A stretch of 64,000 nt of DNA from Drechmeria coniospora (Eukaryota > Ascomycota > Sordariomycetes > Hypocreales > Ophiocordycipitaceae): contig NC_054389.1 in the NCBI RefSeq assembly GCF_001625195.1, positions 8,676,520 to 8,740,519 on the forward strand. The letters run 5' to 3'. The translations under genes were made by a program, and so were the position numbers. How positions within the stretch are numbered: the stretch's first letter is position 1; each line of letters begins with the position of its first letter. The notes beneath the pieces are model-generated. The model was given only the letters and a program-made list of their open reading frames with translations. It did not search any database and was not told where the DNA came from. Of this stretch, positions 45,896 through 55,864 are shown in pieces.

Positions 45896-48868
45896 TCAAT
45901 CGTCGGCCTCGTCCTTCTCGACGAGCCTGTCGTCGACAAGGATAATTACTGTCAGTGTCGCAGCGTACGCCTCTCGTATGGCGCATGCCATGCTATCCAG
46001 CAGCGTCAGCTCCAATTTCAACACGGCGACAAAAGTCATAAACAACAAAGGAAGGGAAGGTAAGGCAAGGGAAGGTAAGGACAGGCAAGGCAGGGCAAGG
46101 GAATGGTAGCGAGGGGACGACATACCATGTCTGCCCAATGTCGGCCACCACGGCACTTAGCCCCCAATGCGAGCACCACGCTCTAGCGAGCACTTCGTTG
46201 TCACGCACGCCAAAGGCTTCGATGACGAGCACTTTCTCATCGTCGTCGTCGTCATATTCGTCTTCGCCCCCACCGCATCGGTGTCCCTCGGCACTCGGCG
46301 AGGTGGGACAGGGCCGAGGCGTCGTGCAGGTCGTCTGCGACGAGGTGCCGTGTCGGCGCCTTCCCCAGTCGCGTACGTGCACCACATCGTTGACGCTGAC
46401 CGTTTCGAACACATAGTCGAAGAACAATGGATGGGGTCCGCCCGAGCACGACCGGGAGGAGATGAAAGAGACGTCGTACATGAGCCGCAGCGGCCACGAG
46501 AGCCCGTCGATGGCGAACTGGACCGACGCGTCGAACAAGCCGGGCCCACGACGAGCATCGGCCTCGGTCGGCATTGGTGCCGGTGCCGGCAGTACGGGCG
46601 CAAAGATGAGGCGCTCGATCCGCAGCGTGTCAATGACGAAGCCCGAGTCCGTCTGCGGTCGCACGAGCTCGTAGTCGGCAACGGGGTAGAGTTGCGACTC
46701 CGCGGCGGGACCTAGGGGGTCGGACCTCTCCTCCATGTTCTCCACGTCTTCTGGTCGCAGCCGCGGCTGCTGCCGTACCGGCCGGCTCCGGATACGGGCC
46801 ATCTCGGAGCGGCCAAGGTCGGTCGTGGGACGACCGGGCCCGATCCAGCCGGCGACGCTGCGGCAGGTCGGCGCGAGCACCTTGCCGACGATGCAGCTTG
46901 CCGACCAGTACGTATGGCTATTACGATACTGAAAGCCGCAGTGGGGGTTGGTGTGGGAGAGCAAGGCGAGGTTATCCGTCGCCGGATCCGGGTCCAGGTC
47001 GATGAGAGCATTCATGACGAGGAAAGGAAACGATGGCTGCGACATTAGCAAAAGTCAACTAGAGATGGAACCATCGTCATCGGAGCGCGAGAGCAGCAGC
47101 AAGAACGAAAGGAAGGGAGGCGCGGGGGGGGGGGTTCCCACGTACGCCCGGCAGCACAAACCCGCTGAAAAATGCAAAGGTATCCGAGCTGATGGCGTCC
47201 AAACAGCCGTTTCCGTCCTTCTCGTCAACCTTCTCCAGCGTCTCGGCCAGATTGGGCCACTTCATGACCCTGGCGAAGCGCTTGATAGCCTTGACCTGAC
47301 GCTTCCTGGCTTTGTACCGCAGCTTCACTGCACGCAAAGGTCAACATCAGTCAGTCGACAATTCAGCCAGCTCGGAGCAGGGTAATGAAACGATGGACTT
47401 GAGGTCGAGGGGGCGGGCTCATTCCTTACTCACCTTTGTCCGGCTCGTCGCCGTATTCGTCAATTCGCACGTTCTCCCTCCAGCGGCTCGCGAGGGCCAT
47501 GCTCCAGAGAATGGTGGGCGGCAACTGGCGCAGCAGCTTCTCCTTGGCCTCGTCTCCGTGCTGGGGTGAGTGGATGCGCAGCTGCAACTCCATGCTCAGC
47601 AGTAGTTGATGAAAGAAGAGGCGGAAGCGATCAGCGTTGGACTCGCGCCGGTCGAGGATGAAGCGGGTCGCCACCTGGTTCCTCGGCTGCGTAAAGTCGA
47701 TCCAGTCGGGCCGCGAAAGCACGAGGATGAGGTCGGTGATCTGCCGGTCGAGGGTCCTGTGCGGACGGAGTCGGCGGTCGGGGTCGCGGAGCATGCGTCG
47801 GTAGAGGTTGCGGTAGAGGAGGTCGACATCGTCGTCCTCGAGACCGTTGACCTGCAGCTCTCGCAGCCTCGCAAAGATCTGGCCGAGTTCCATCGGCCGC
47901 GGCTCTACGGCCGAGTCCCGCAGAGCAAGGCTCAAGGGCATCGCGCTCGCCATCGTCACCCACTGGTTGAGGGTGATGGTTCCTGGTCGTTGGCCATAAA
48001 GGAACGCGCAGCTCGGTTGTTCGAGCGTCTGCCAGGGGAAGAGTTCGCCCCCATTGTGGCCTAGGATTCGCAGCGTCATGGGGGCCATGGTACGGCTGTC
48101 GTTGCCGCCGTCACGCCCGTTCCCGTTCCCGTTCCAGTTCGAGCTCCCGTTAGTAGGGGCGCTCAAGGTCGACGTCGTCGCGTACAGGGCGTAATGCTCA
48201 TCCGACGCGTGAGGGATCGCCCTCTTGTGTCCCAGGTGAACCGGTGCCCCTTGACCGACAAACATGATGGCCTGCTCTCGCGAAAGCTGATCATCGCTGC
48301 CGAAGCCCCTGGGCGGCCACTGCGTGGGGTGAGGATGGTAAGACTCAAGTCGCCGGCTGCTGTCGCTGCCGCCAGCGCGAGGGCCGTTTGCCGCTTCCCT
48401 ACCCCTGTCGCCGTCCTCGTCCTGGTCCCTGCTCTTGTCCTTGCGGCTCCGGCTCCGGCTCCGGCTCATTGCCTCTCGCAAGAACGGGTCCGGCACGAGC
48501 TCCGATCCCTTCTCCGTCTTCAAGCGCCTCGACCGCTGCCGTGCCCGTCGTTGCTCCTGGGCCTGCGCAAGCTCGGCACGCGTCCTGCGCGTCGGCCTGC
48601 CATGGCGCTCGCGGCCATCAGACTTGCCCCCAATCTGTTTACCCTGTGAGGCGTCAGCACGGAGAAAATGCGGATGGCATGAGCAATGGACTACTAGAGA
48701 TTTGATGATGAAAAGAAATCCGCATCACCAATCAAGAAGCCACACCACCCTTGACGTCCACAGGGGAGGAATATATCCCACCTTTGTTCCTTGAATCGCC
48801 AGAGTGCCACTCCGCAGCAAGCTTCCCAAGAAGCTCACCTTCTTCCTCTTCCCGTCGTCCTCATCCAT
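45896..48868 (-). CDS. Unrecognised fungal protein of 809 aa, five exons
   Basis: Exons 48868-48839, 48643-47434, 47327-47146, 47036-46126 and 45992-45896 join in frame with GT-AG introns of 195, 106, 109 and 133 bp. Exon 1 encodes only MDEDDGKRKK. Exon 2 begins with a strongly basic, Arg/Ser-rich stretch (RSRSRSRKDKS) that suggests a nuclear location. The middle has VKAIKRFARVMKWPNLAETL. The best conserved-looking part spans exons 3 and 4 (FAFFSGFVLPGPSFPFLVMN, GFQYRNSHTYWSASCIVGKV, LAPTCRSVAGWIGPGRP), followed by LFDASVQFAIDGLSWPLRLM and a loop with a DEYDDDDDEK acidic run. The last exon ends ACAIREAYAATLTVIILVDD. I do not recognise a named domain. Dense Cys/Trp/Gly motifs and the conservation of every splice frame argue for a real gene. 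Function unknown. Confidence 0.8.
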
Positions 48869-49525
48869 GCCTAGTTTCGGTGGCAGCTAACAAACCTCGA
48901 AGGGGCAAGTTTCCATCCTCCGCCGTCGTCAGTTCACGGGAACAGGCCGCTGGCTCGTCCAGCGACTGAACCCTAACGCGACTGGCGCTTCTGTGTCTTG
49001 ACGCCTTGCCGTGCTCCAGGGCACTGTTGCTTCCGTCAGGAAGGGCGGTTGATTGAACCACTGAATGAACGAGCGAGCGAACCGAATGAAGAAAATGAGT
49101 TGAATGAACCAACGAACAAAGGTGTGAATAATGATCAATCAACGGCGTCGGATGAATAGGCGCCGCCCACCACCACCACCACCACCACCACCCAGCGTAG
49201 CGGTGTGTGAGCAACCAAGGGGCAGGCAGCGCAGACAGGCAAGGGGCACACCTTCCCAAGCGTATTGGGTATAATGGAAAGTACTACCACGAACGGAGTA
49301 GCAGCGAAGAAGGAAAATCGATAAATAGGCAGGTTAGGTACCTACTGAGCGGCAAGGTAGGTAAATTCCGAGGTAATTCAGGTCGATACCTAGGTAGTAA
49401 TTATGTAGGGTGGTACTCCGTACTCCCAACAGTAAGTAGCAACGACTTGGTAGGTACGTACGGAGGAATACGGTACCGATGTTGGCACTGGTATTGGCCG
49501 GTATTGGCGCGGTCCCAAGCAGGTA
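48869..49525. other. Intergenic, left flank of the transposon
   Basis: Carries the promoter of the 809-aa gene and, from about 49330, a stretch rich in AGGTACC, CCTAGG and GTACGG words with two TACTCCGTA-like copies (near 49292 and 49413). No coding region is supported. Confidence 0.55.
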
Positions 49526-49625
49526 CTAATCGTGCCACGCCCCACTTTTCTGGCCCTCGGATTCCTCGCACCACCAAAGGTGGTGCTCACCACCGTAGCG
49601 CATACATCACCGTAACGCACACTTT
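49526..49625 (+). repeat. Left terminal inverted repeat of the transposon
   Basis: 100 bases identical to the reverse complement of 51370-51469. Confidence 0.95.
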
Positions 49626-49641
49626 GATGATAGATTCAAAT

Positions 49642-51327
49642 TCAACCGCGTTTTACACTACAAAGACCGCCACTTTTATCGCAGATCTGAAGATAATCTA
49701 ATACTCCTTCATTCCGCCATTTTCGTACCTTCTTTGCAGCTTCAAAAAATACCCTTTTTGCTGTATTATGTGCTTTTCGTTCCGCGACCTCAATTAGCTT
49801 GCGCGCTCGAGCAAGATCGTTAGATGCCTTTAACTCTACCATTTGACGACCATCTTTAACTATAAGGATACCGCCAGACTTAAGGACCTTATTCTTTAAG
49901 GCCCGACGTAATTGTTGAGCTCTTTCTGCCTTCTTTGTTCGTGAGAGGTCCCTCTTTAGTTGGATTAGCTCTATAGCTATAGTCAAGGATCCTCGAATTA
50001 AACGACCAAGGTTATAGTTAAAGGTATCATCAAGGACCTTATTTTTATTATTCATTGCCTCCTCAATCCGGTCAGTAACCTTAATAACTTACCGTAGCGT
50101 TACTGGTGTTGAAAAGTTCGAGGAACTAGGTATAACAGGGTCAGGGGAAGGAGTCTTTGGTACCCTTAATTGGATTGCCTGAATAACCAATTGAGGGTTC
50201 AATGGAGAGATACCAGTCCTTTTGAATGCTGATAGTATTGTAGTGCGTTTAAAGGCTTGTTTTCGAACCCCTTGGATTATTGAGAGGAAATCCAGCTTTG
50301 TAATATTAGTAAGGCCATCACGGACTGCAAAGTCAAGAGCCTTTGCGTAGTAGTGCTTTAATGGCTGGAAAACAGCTACATTAAGCGGTTGCAAAATATG
50401 CGTAAGATGTAGTGGTATTGCAAAAGGGATAATGTTCCTTTCTTCGCAAAAGGAAATAAATTCAATTGTATGATGCGATCCGTGGCCGTCTAAGATTAGT
50501 AGGCGTTTGCTACTAGTTGCAGATGCATAACGATCGAAGTGTTGAATCCACTGGAGGCTTAATTGGTCATTTGAATAGCCGCTAGCTGATAAAGCAATAG
50601 CTGTATTATCATAAAGCTCTCGTACGCTATACCACTGTAACATATAAAGCTGGCCAGTTAGTATAAGGAAGGCAGGTATATATCGTCCATTAGCAGAGAT
50701 AGCCTCAATTGCTATTGCTAACTCCCTATTTTCAGGCATACTAAAGAAATAAGCCCTCTTTCTTTTCGTTACAATAAACTGGTCTTTGCTAACCCCAATT
50801 CGGAAGCCTGTTTTATCTATATTCCAGATATCAGCAGGAGGGATACCTTCTTCTTTAATTACCTTTTGTAGCTGTTGAAAGTAGGCTATAACTCTCTCTA
50901 CATCCTTAGAGGCTTAGCGATTCGAATTAAGCTTCTTCTGGCGTTGCTTTATATATGCATGCCGTTAAATAAACCGAGTAGTCCAGTTCTTTCCGACAGT
51001 TAGGGCAGGGGCTAATGAAGTTGAGGATAACCTCTCTTAAAGTATGTAATTTGCAGCATCCGTAATAAACTCTGGTCGTACTGCAAAGTTGGTAGAGTTA
51101 AGCCTATCGATATATCGACATAATGCCTTTTCTTCTGGCCGAGATAACTTGGTATTGTGGCCTTGTTTACTGGTCTTAGGACCAATACCTGAAATCCGTC
51201 GTTGGAGGCGATAGCGAGAGATATTGAATTCTCGGGCAACTGAGGTAACTTTAGCATCAGGAAACTTAGCTATATAATCTATAGCTGCTTGGGTACGTGA
51301 TTCAATAGATTTGGAATTTATAGCTAT
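49642..51327 (-). pseudogene. Dead DDE transposase of the Fot/pogo transposon
   Basis: One frame of 562 codons runs from 51327 to 49642 with four internal TAA stops at 51039-51037, 50967-50965, 50916-50914 and 50091-50089; there is no frameshift. It shows the helix-turn-helix DNA-binding start (ESRTQAAIDYIAKF, VAREFNISRYRLQRRISG), the CENP-B-like second half around the first three stops, and the DDE_1 catalytic core: first Asp in WNIDKTGFRIG, second in LLILDGHGSHHT. The third Asp position reads LQPLNVAVFQPLK with Asn (codon 50382-50380). A basic C-terminal tail follows. Each TAA sits where Gln (CAA) is plausible, and the Asn codon AAT differs from GAT by one transition. The frame opens with ATA, not ATG. 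It encodes no working enzyme. Confidence 0.92.
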
Positions 51328-51369
51328 TGTAGTTGTAAAGATATTCGTAATTGAAGATAATTGAATAAA

Positions 51370-51469
51370 AAAGTGTGCGTTACGGTGATGTATGCGCTAC
51401 GGTGGTGAGCACCACCTTTGGTGGTGCGAGGAATCCGAGGGCCAGAAAAGTGGGGCGTGGCACGATTAG
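51370..51469 (-). repeat. Right terminal inverted repeat of the transposon
   Basis: Perfect 100-base match to the left repeat in inverted orientation, followed by TA. Confidence 0.95.
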
Positions 51470-51471
51470 TA

Positions 51472-52367
51472 CCTAACAAAACAGTAGAATGTTGACGCGG
51501 TTGCAACGCTCCGATTCGTACCTGTCGACAGTTTAATTCAGTAATACCAGTAGGCGTCTGTCACTTGGTGCCACACCGGTATACGTATTCAGTACGGACG
51601 ACGTGACCGATCTAAACCGTCTGCGGCTACGACGAGGCGATTGCTCAAGTGCTGGCAGTCATCGGTGGTCTAGACATTGTTTTTATCTTTACCGTCACAC
51701 GCCCGGCTCGCCCGATGCTGTGCAATTGTTGAACAAATCCGTTTCACAACATCCGTTCGCTTTCAGCACCCAACCTCTACGTCCTTTCAACCGTCGTACA
51801 ACCGTCGTATCAACCGCCGTGCCAGCACTCCTTCCCTGTTCAATGCTCCAACCGAACTGTTGAATCGCCTCGAGCACTCGGCTTCAAACTGGAATGGATC
51901 TCCACTGCCCTCGCCCCCCCTCCCCTCCCCCTCCCCCTCCCCCAACAAGCCGCCTGTGCGACAGCGGTTCGATAGCAGCTCGACAGCCTTTCCGTGGCAG
52001 CTTGATGGCAGTTGATACCAGCTCGACGGCAGTTCAGCAGCACTATTCAGCTATTTCAGTCTTTGTTCCGCAAGACCAAGATGGAAAAGAAGCCGCACGG
52101 GCAACAGCAAACGCACAAGTGCGGCCAACAAGGACGGACCCCCTCCCCCCCAAGATCTGCCATAATGTTCATTGGCTCATGTTCGCAGCGGCATGCCATG
52201 ATGAGAATCTCCCCCTCCTGCGACCCCATCGGCGATCCAATCCAAACCTCCCGAGGCCAATGCCGTGCCCCAACTCCACGCTCCATGATGCTTGCTGTTC
52301 CATCTCGCAACGCTCTCATCGCGACACTGCACCGCGACTTCGCCATCATCATACACAACCGGCCGCC
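51472..52367. other. Intergenic, right flank of the transposon
   Basis: C-rich stretches (51908-51945) and short open frames only. No domain or splice chain is visible. The right end abuts the 3' end of the VTC gene. Confidence 0.5.
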
Positions 52368-54863
52368 TCATAGCTCCGCTGATGCCACATCCTCCTCGCC
52401 CGCGCTACCCATGTCCGCAACGGCCGTGTGCTTGCGGTACTGTGAGGAAGCAAGGTGAGCGATCGATCAGCGGGGGAGGTGGTAAGGGATCTGTCCTGCT
52501 CACCGAGAATACAAAGTTGACGACGAGAGCGGCCATCAGAGCGACGCTGATGACGATGGGCCCAAACATGTTGTCGAAATCCTTGCCGCTGCGCTCCAGT
52601 ATCATGCTTCTCCGGGCCCGGAGCATCCAGTATCCCCACAGGCCGGCGAAGGCGGCGATGGCGACGTACGTGACCCCCATGACCTCGGCCAACCCGTTCT
52701 CGCCCGCTGCCGAGTACAGGCCGACGGCCAGCCCCCCCTGGAGGATGCAGATGTGCTGCCACTTGAGAAACGTCCGCTCGTTCGCCAGCCACACCTTGGG
52801 CTCGACCTTGAGCTCGCCCATGTTCTTGATCCACTGCGTCGGCTCCACGACACCGGCCGGGAGCGAAGCGCTCTGCGACCGCTTGGTCTTTGCCCGGGCC
52901 CGGCTGGCGGACGCATACTTGGAGAGAGACAAGCCGGGCAGCATGGACGACAGCGCGCCGTATCCCCTGCTAAGCTGCGACCCCTGCTCCTGCTCCTGCT
53001 CCTGCTCCTGCGTCCCGCTCGGCTCGCCCAGCTCCTCGCCGTTGGCGAGCGTGCCCCTCCTGTCGGCAGACGGCAACGTCGGTGACCTGGGCTCCGCCGC
53101 CATCCGCTCCGCCAGCGTCGACATGTCGACGGGTGAGCTTTTCGCCATCTTGTACGAGCTCGGCAACGTGCCCATGAGACTGCCGACGGCCATGGCGTCG
53201 TCGGCCCGCTGCGCCCGACGCTGCTCCTCCTCCTCAAACGCCTTCAGCGGGTCCTTGCGAATGTCCATCTCGAGATCGCTCAGCCAGAACGGCAGGTTGT
53301 TCACGTGGTCCTCGAACAGAGAGGCCACGCCGTGCACGAACTTGGAGAACCTAGGTGTCGGGTGCACGAGGTGCGAGGCCATCAGGTCCTCCACCCACGA
53401 CGGGCGCTTGCGGTCGACCTCCTCCTTGAGCTTGATCTCGAGCACGGCGTACGGAAACTTGGACACCTCGCTCTGGTTGATGTTCTTGAAAGGATACGTC
53501 ATGTTGGAGCCGTCAATCTCGGCCCGGTGCCAGTCGCCTGGATCGCGGCACGGCCGCTCGTCGTCGATGGTGTCTTCGCGGATGAGCGCGAGGTCCGTGT
53601 CGATGGAGATTCGGACCCGGTCATCCGCCGGCTTCTGAAACGCCGTCCGCCGGTAGTTTGCCCGCAGCACCGGCGACAGCTTCCTTTGCCGCAGGAAAGT
53701 CTTAATCTTGGCCACCGTCGCCTTGTAGTTCTCGACCTGCACAGCCGGCACGCCCTGCCTCTCCATCTTCTGCACACTCTTTTCCATCGCGTACTCGCCT
53801 TCCAAGAACGGCCCAACCCACTTGTCCTTGATGGTGAACCTGTGCTCTTGGCTGTTTCCCTTGGCGTCCGTCGTCTTCTGCTCGACGAATATTTCCGGCC
53901 GGCCGCTCAGCTGGCCATACCAGCGCAGTCGCAGCGACGAGGCCTCGGACTGCCGGTCAAGCTTTTCCGAGTAGAGATCGAACTTGGCGTTGTCGAAGTA
54001 GAGGGACGTGATGGCCGGTGAGTCGTTGCCGTCCAGTTCCTTTGCCGTCTTTTCGCTGTACACGAGCGTCGGGAGCCGGCGGAGGATGAGCGTCTTGACT
54101 TCGAGCAGGTTGTCGAGGTGCACCCAGTCTGGCGGACATTGTCAGTGAGCGAGTTGAATGAATGAATGGTGCCGACGCAGTCGGCAGACGGGTCGCGCTT
54201 ACACTTGTGAGCTGTGTACTTCTCGCCGTTGTGCATCTCTCCCTGGCTCTCGAGGTCGAGCGCCGGTTGCTCCCCGCCCTCGAGCTGCTGCCTGATGGCA
54301 AAGTACATGATGGATAGCTTGTTGAGCAGCGGCGAGTATCCCTGCTCCGAGTTGAACGGTCGCTGCGCTAGGCTCAGCTGCATCATGGGCCTGATCTTGT
54401 AGCGATCGCCCCTCTTTCGATCGTGTTTCTTGACCATCTTGAGGAACCCCGTGTAGTTGATGTTGCTGTACTTCTTCAGCTCCTTCACCTCGTTGGTGAT
54501 TTCGTCGAGCGATCGTTCCAATTCCCGGAGGCCCGGCGCCTGAATCTCGTTTGCCGTCGACGCGTCGGGACCAACGCCGTGGCCCTCGCCGACGGCTGGC
54601 GTGAGCTCCCTGAGCTTTTCGAACGCCGCGTCGGCGCGCACCTTGAGGGCGTCAACACGCTCCTGCTGGAATTGGGCGACCTTCTCGAGCTGCACGTTGA
54701 AGATTTCGTCGCAAAACCGGTTCTCGTCCTCCTCCGTCCACGGCACGACACCCTCGTCGTCGACATTGTCCTCGTGCAGCAGGCCCTTGAGCTTGGCGTA
54801 GTCGATGTAATTGTCTTTCCATGGTTCGTAGACGGCCGCCCGGAGCGTTCGGCCGAAGCGCAT
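52368..54863 (-). CDS. VTC complex subunit with SPX, polyphosphate-polymerase and DUF202 domains
   Basis: Exons 54863-54203, 54128-52504 and 52439-52368 give 785 aa; introns start GTAAGC and GTGAGC. The SPX domain is at residues 1 to about 200 (MRFGRTLRAAVYEPWKDNYI, NYTGFLKMVKKHDRKRG with the basic inositol-pyrophosphate-binding Lys cluster). The VTC tunnel domain (about 220-500) shows WVHLDN, RLRWYG (paired Arg), FVEQKT, RTAFQKP, RVRISIDTDLALIREDT, FPYAVLEIKL and PRFSKFVHGVA. A linker with a repeated Glu-Gln tract follows, then three membrane segments of DUF202 (CILQGGLAVGLYSAAG, VMGVTYVAIAAFAGLWGYWM, IVISVALMAALVVNFVF). The last exon supplies YRKHTAVADM after the third segment. VTC makes polyphosphate from ATP and moves it into the vacuole. 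The N-terminus looks like yeast VTC2/VTC3, while the tunnel keeps most catalytic-type residues of VTC4, so the subunit identity is left open. Confidence 0.93.
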
Positions 54864-55864
54864 CTCGTCGTCGGTGTGCGCAGGTCCTTATCGTGACCGC
54901 CTCTCGGAGCCTTCGGAGGGGAAATGTCGAACGTGGAAAGGGGAACGGATTCTGCAACCTCTCGCGCTAGATTCAGGATGCAGTGACGAGGGAGAAGAGG
55001 GGATGGCTGGCAATGCAAGGACAGGGATGAAATCCGAACCCGCCTCCGCTGCAGGACCTCGCGCGGTTTCGATGGTCGAACATGCGAGGTGAAGTTGCCG
55101 ATACAGCACTGTACTTTCGTCGGCCGGGACGAAGTACATTTTGTCCGAACTAGTAGGCAATGATACATGACGAACGTACAAAGTAAGTACCTGCAGATCC
55201 GATCCTGGACATCGCCCCCACCTTGAGCAGTCCACGGTGACCCTATCAACAAGCGGACGCTGACACGTGCCGCCGTATCTACAGCGGCCTGGGGCGGGGC
55301 GAGCCACCTGCGTTACAGTGAGCGCAGCGCGTTACTGGACAAACGCCCCAGAGCGCCAATTGTCAGGTCACTCCATGAGCCAGAAACTAATAATATTAAT
55401 TACTGCACCTGTAATATTTCCAAGTAATAAGAACGGCTAGGTATTTGGTAATATTACTACGTAGCCATCATGGCTCAATCGAGTGCATCCAGGTAGAAGA
55501 TCAATCTCTGAGCAATCACAACCCATTCGGCAACGGATGGCAACGAGTTCCTTCAAACTCGCTCCGATCCGAATTGCTACGTAGGTACAGTAGGGAAATA
55601 TCATACAAAAGTATACACATGTATTGGACTATCAGCCATCAAACTGCGCGTAGCATTCATGCTCGTTAGAACAACATCGCGTCAAGTGTCAAATCCCCCA
55701 TCAACAAAAACGCACATGCAGCAAGCAAACGTGGTATGGAAATTTGCAGACCGACCGATCCCAAAGCTCCGCCAAAGCCTTGCTGGTATCATAATTCGAC
55801 TCTCGCACCCGTCGCATGCCATCAGTACATCAAGAACAAAAAGAGCAAATCAAGCAACGCCATC
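54864..55864. other. Intergenic between VTC and glutamate synthase genes
   Basis: Contains the VTC promoter (54864 to about 55300) and the 3' region of the glutamate synthase gene. AT-rich around 55390-55460. The open frames are short and domain-free. Confidence 0.5.

Larger units (their letters stand above)
49526..51469. mobile_element. Fot/pogo-type (Tc1-mariner superfamily) DNA transposon
   Basis: The element is 1944 bp, bounded by terminal inverted repeats that match perfectly over 100 bp (49526-49625 and 51370-51469), and flanked by the TA dinucleotide expected for this superfamily (49524-49525 and 51470-51471). Each repeat starts CTAATCGTGCCACGCC and contains an inner palindrome CACCACCAAAGGTGGTG. 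The interior is AT-rich compared with the host genes and carries one transposase reading frame on the minus strand. Confidence 0.95.

Noticed and set aside
50092..50098. GTAAGT-like sequence at the fourth transposase stop as an intron donor
   Set aside because: No acceptor and branch site at a suitable distance keeps the frame, while reading straight through continues the same frame; a Gln-to-stop change is simpler.
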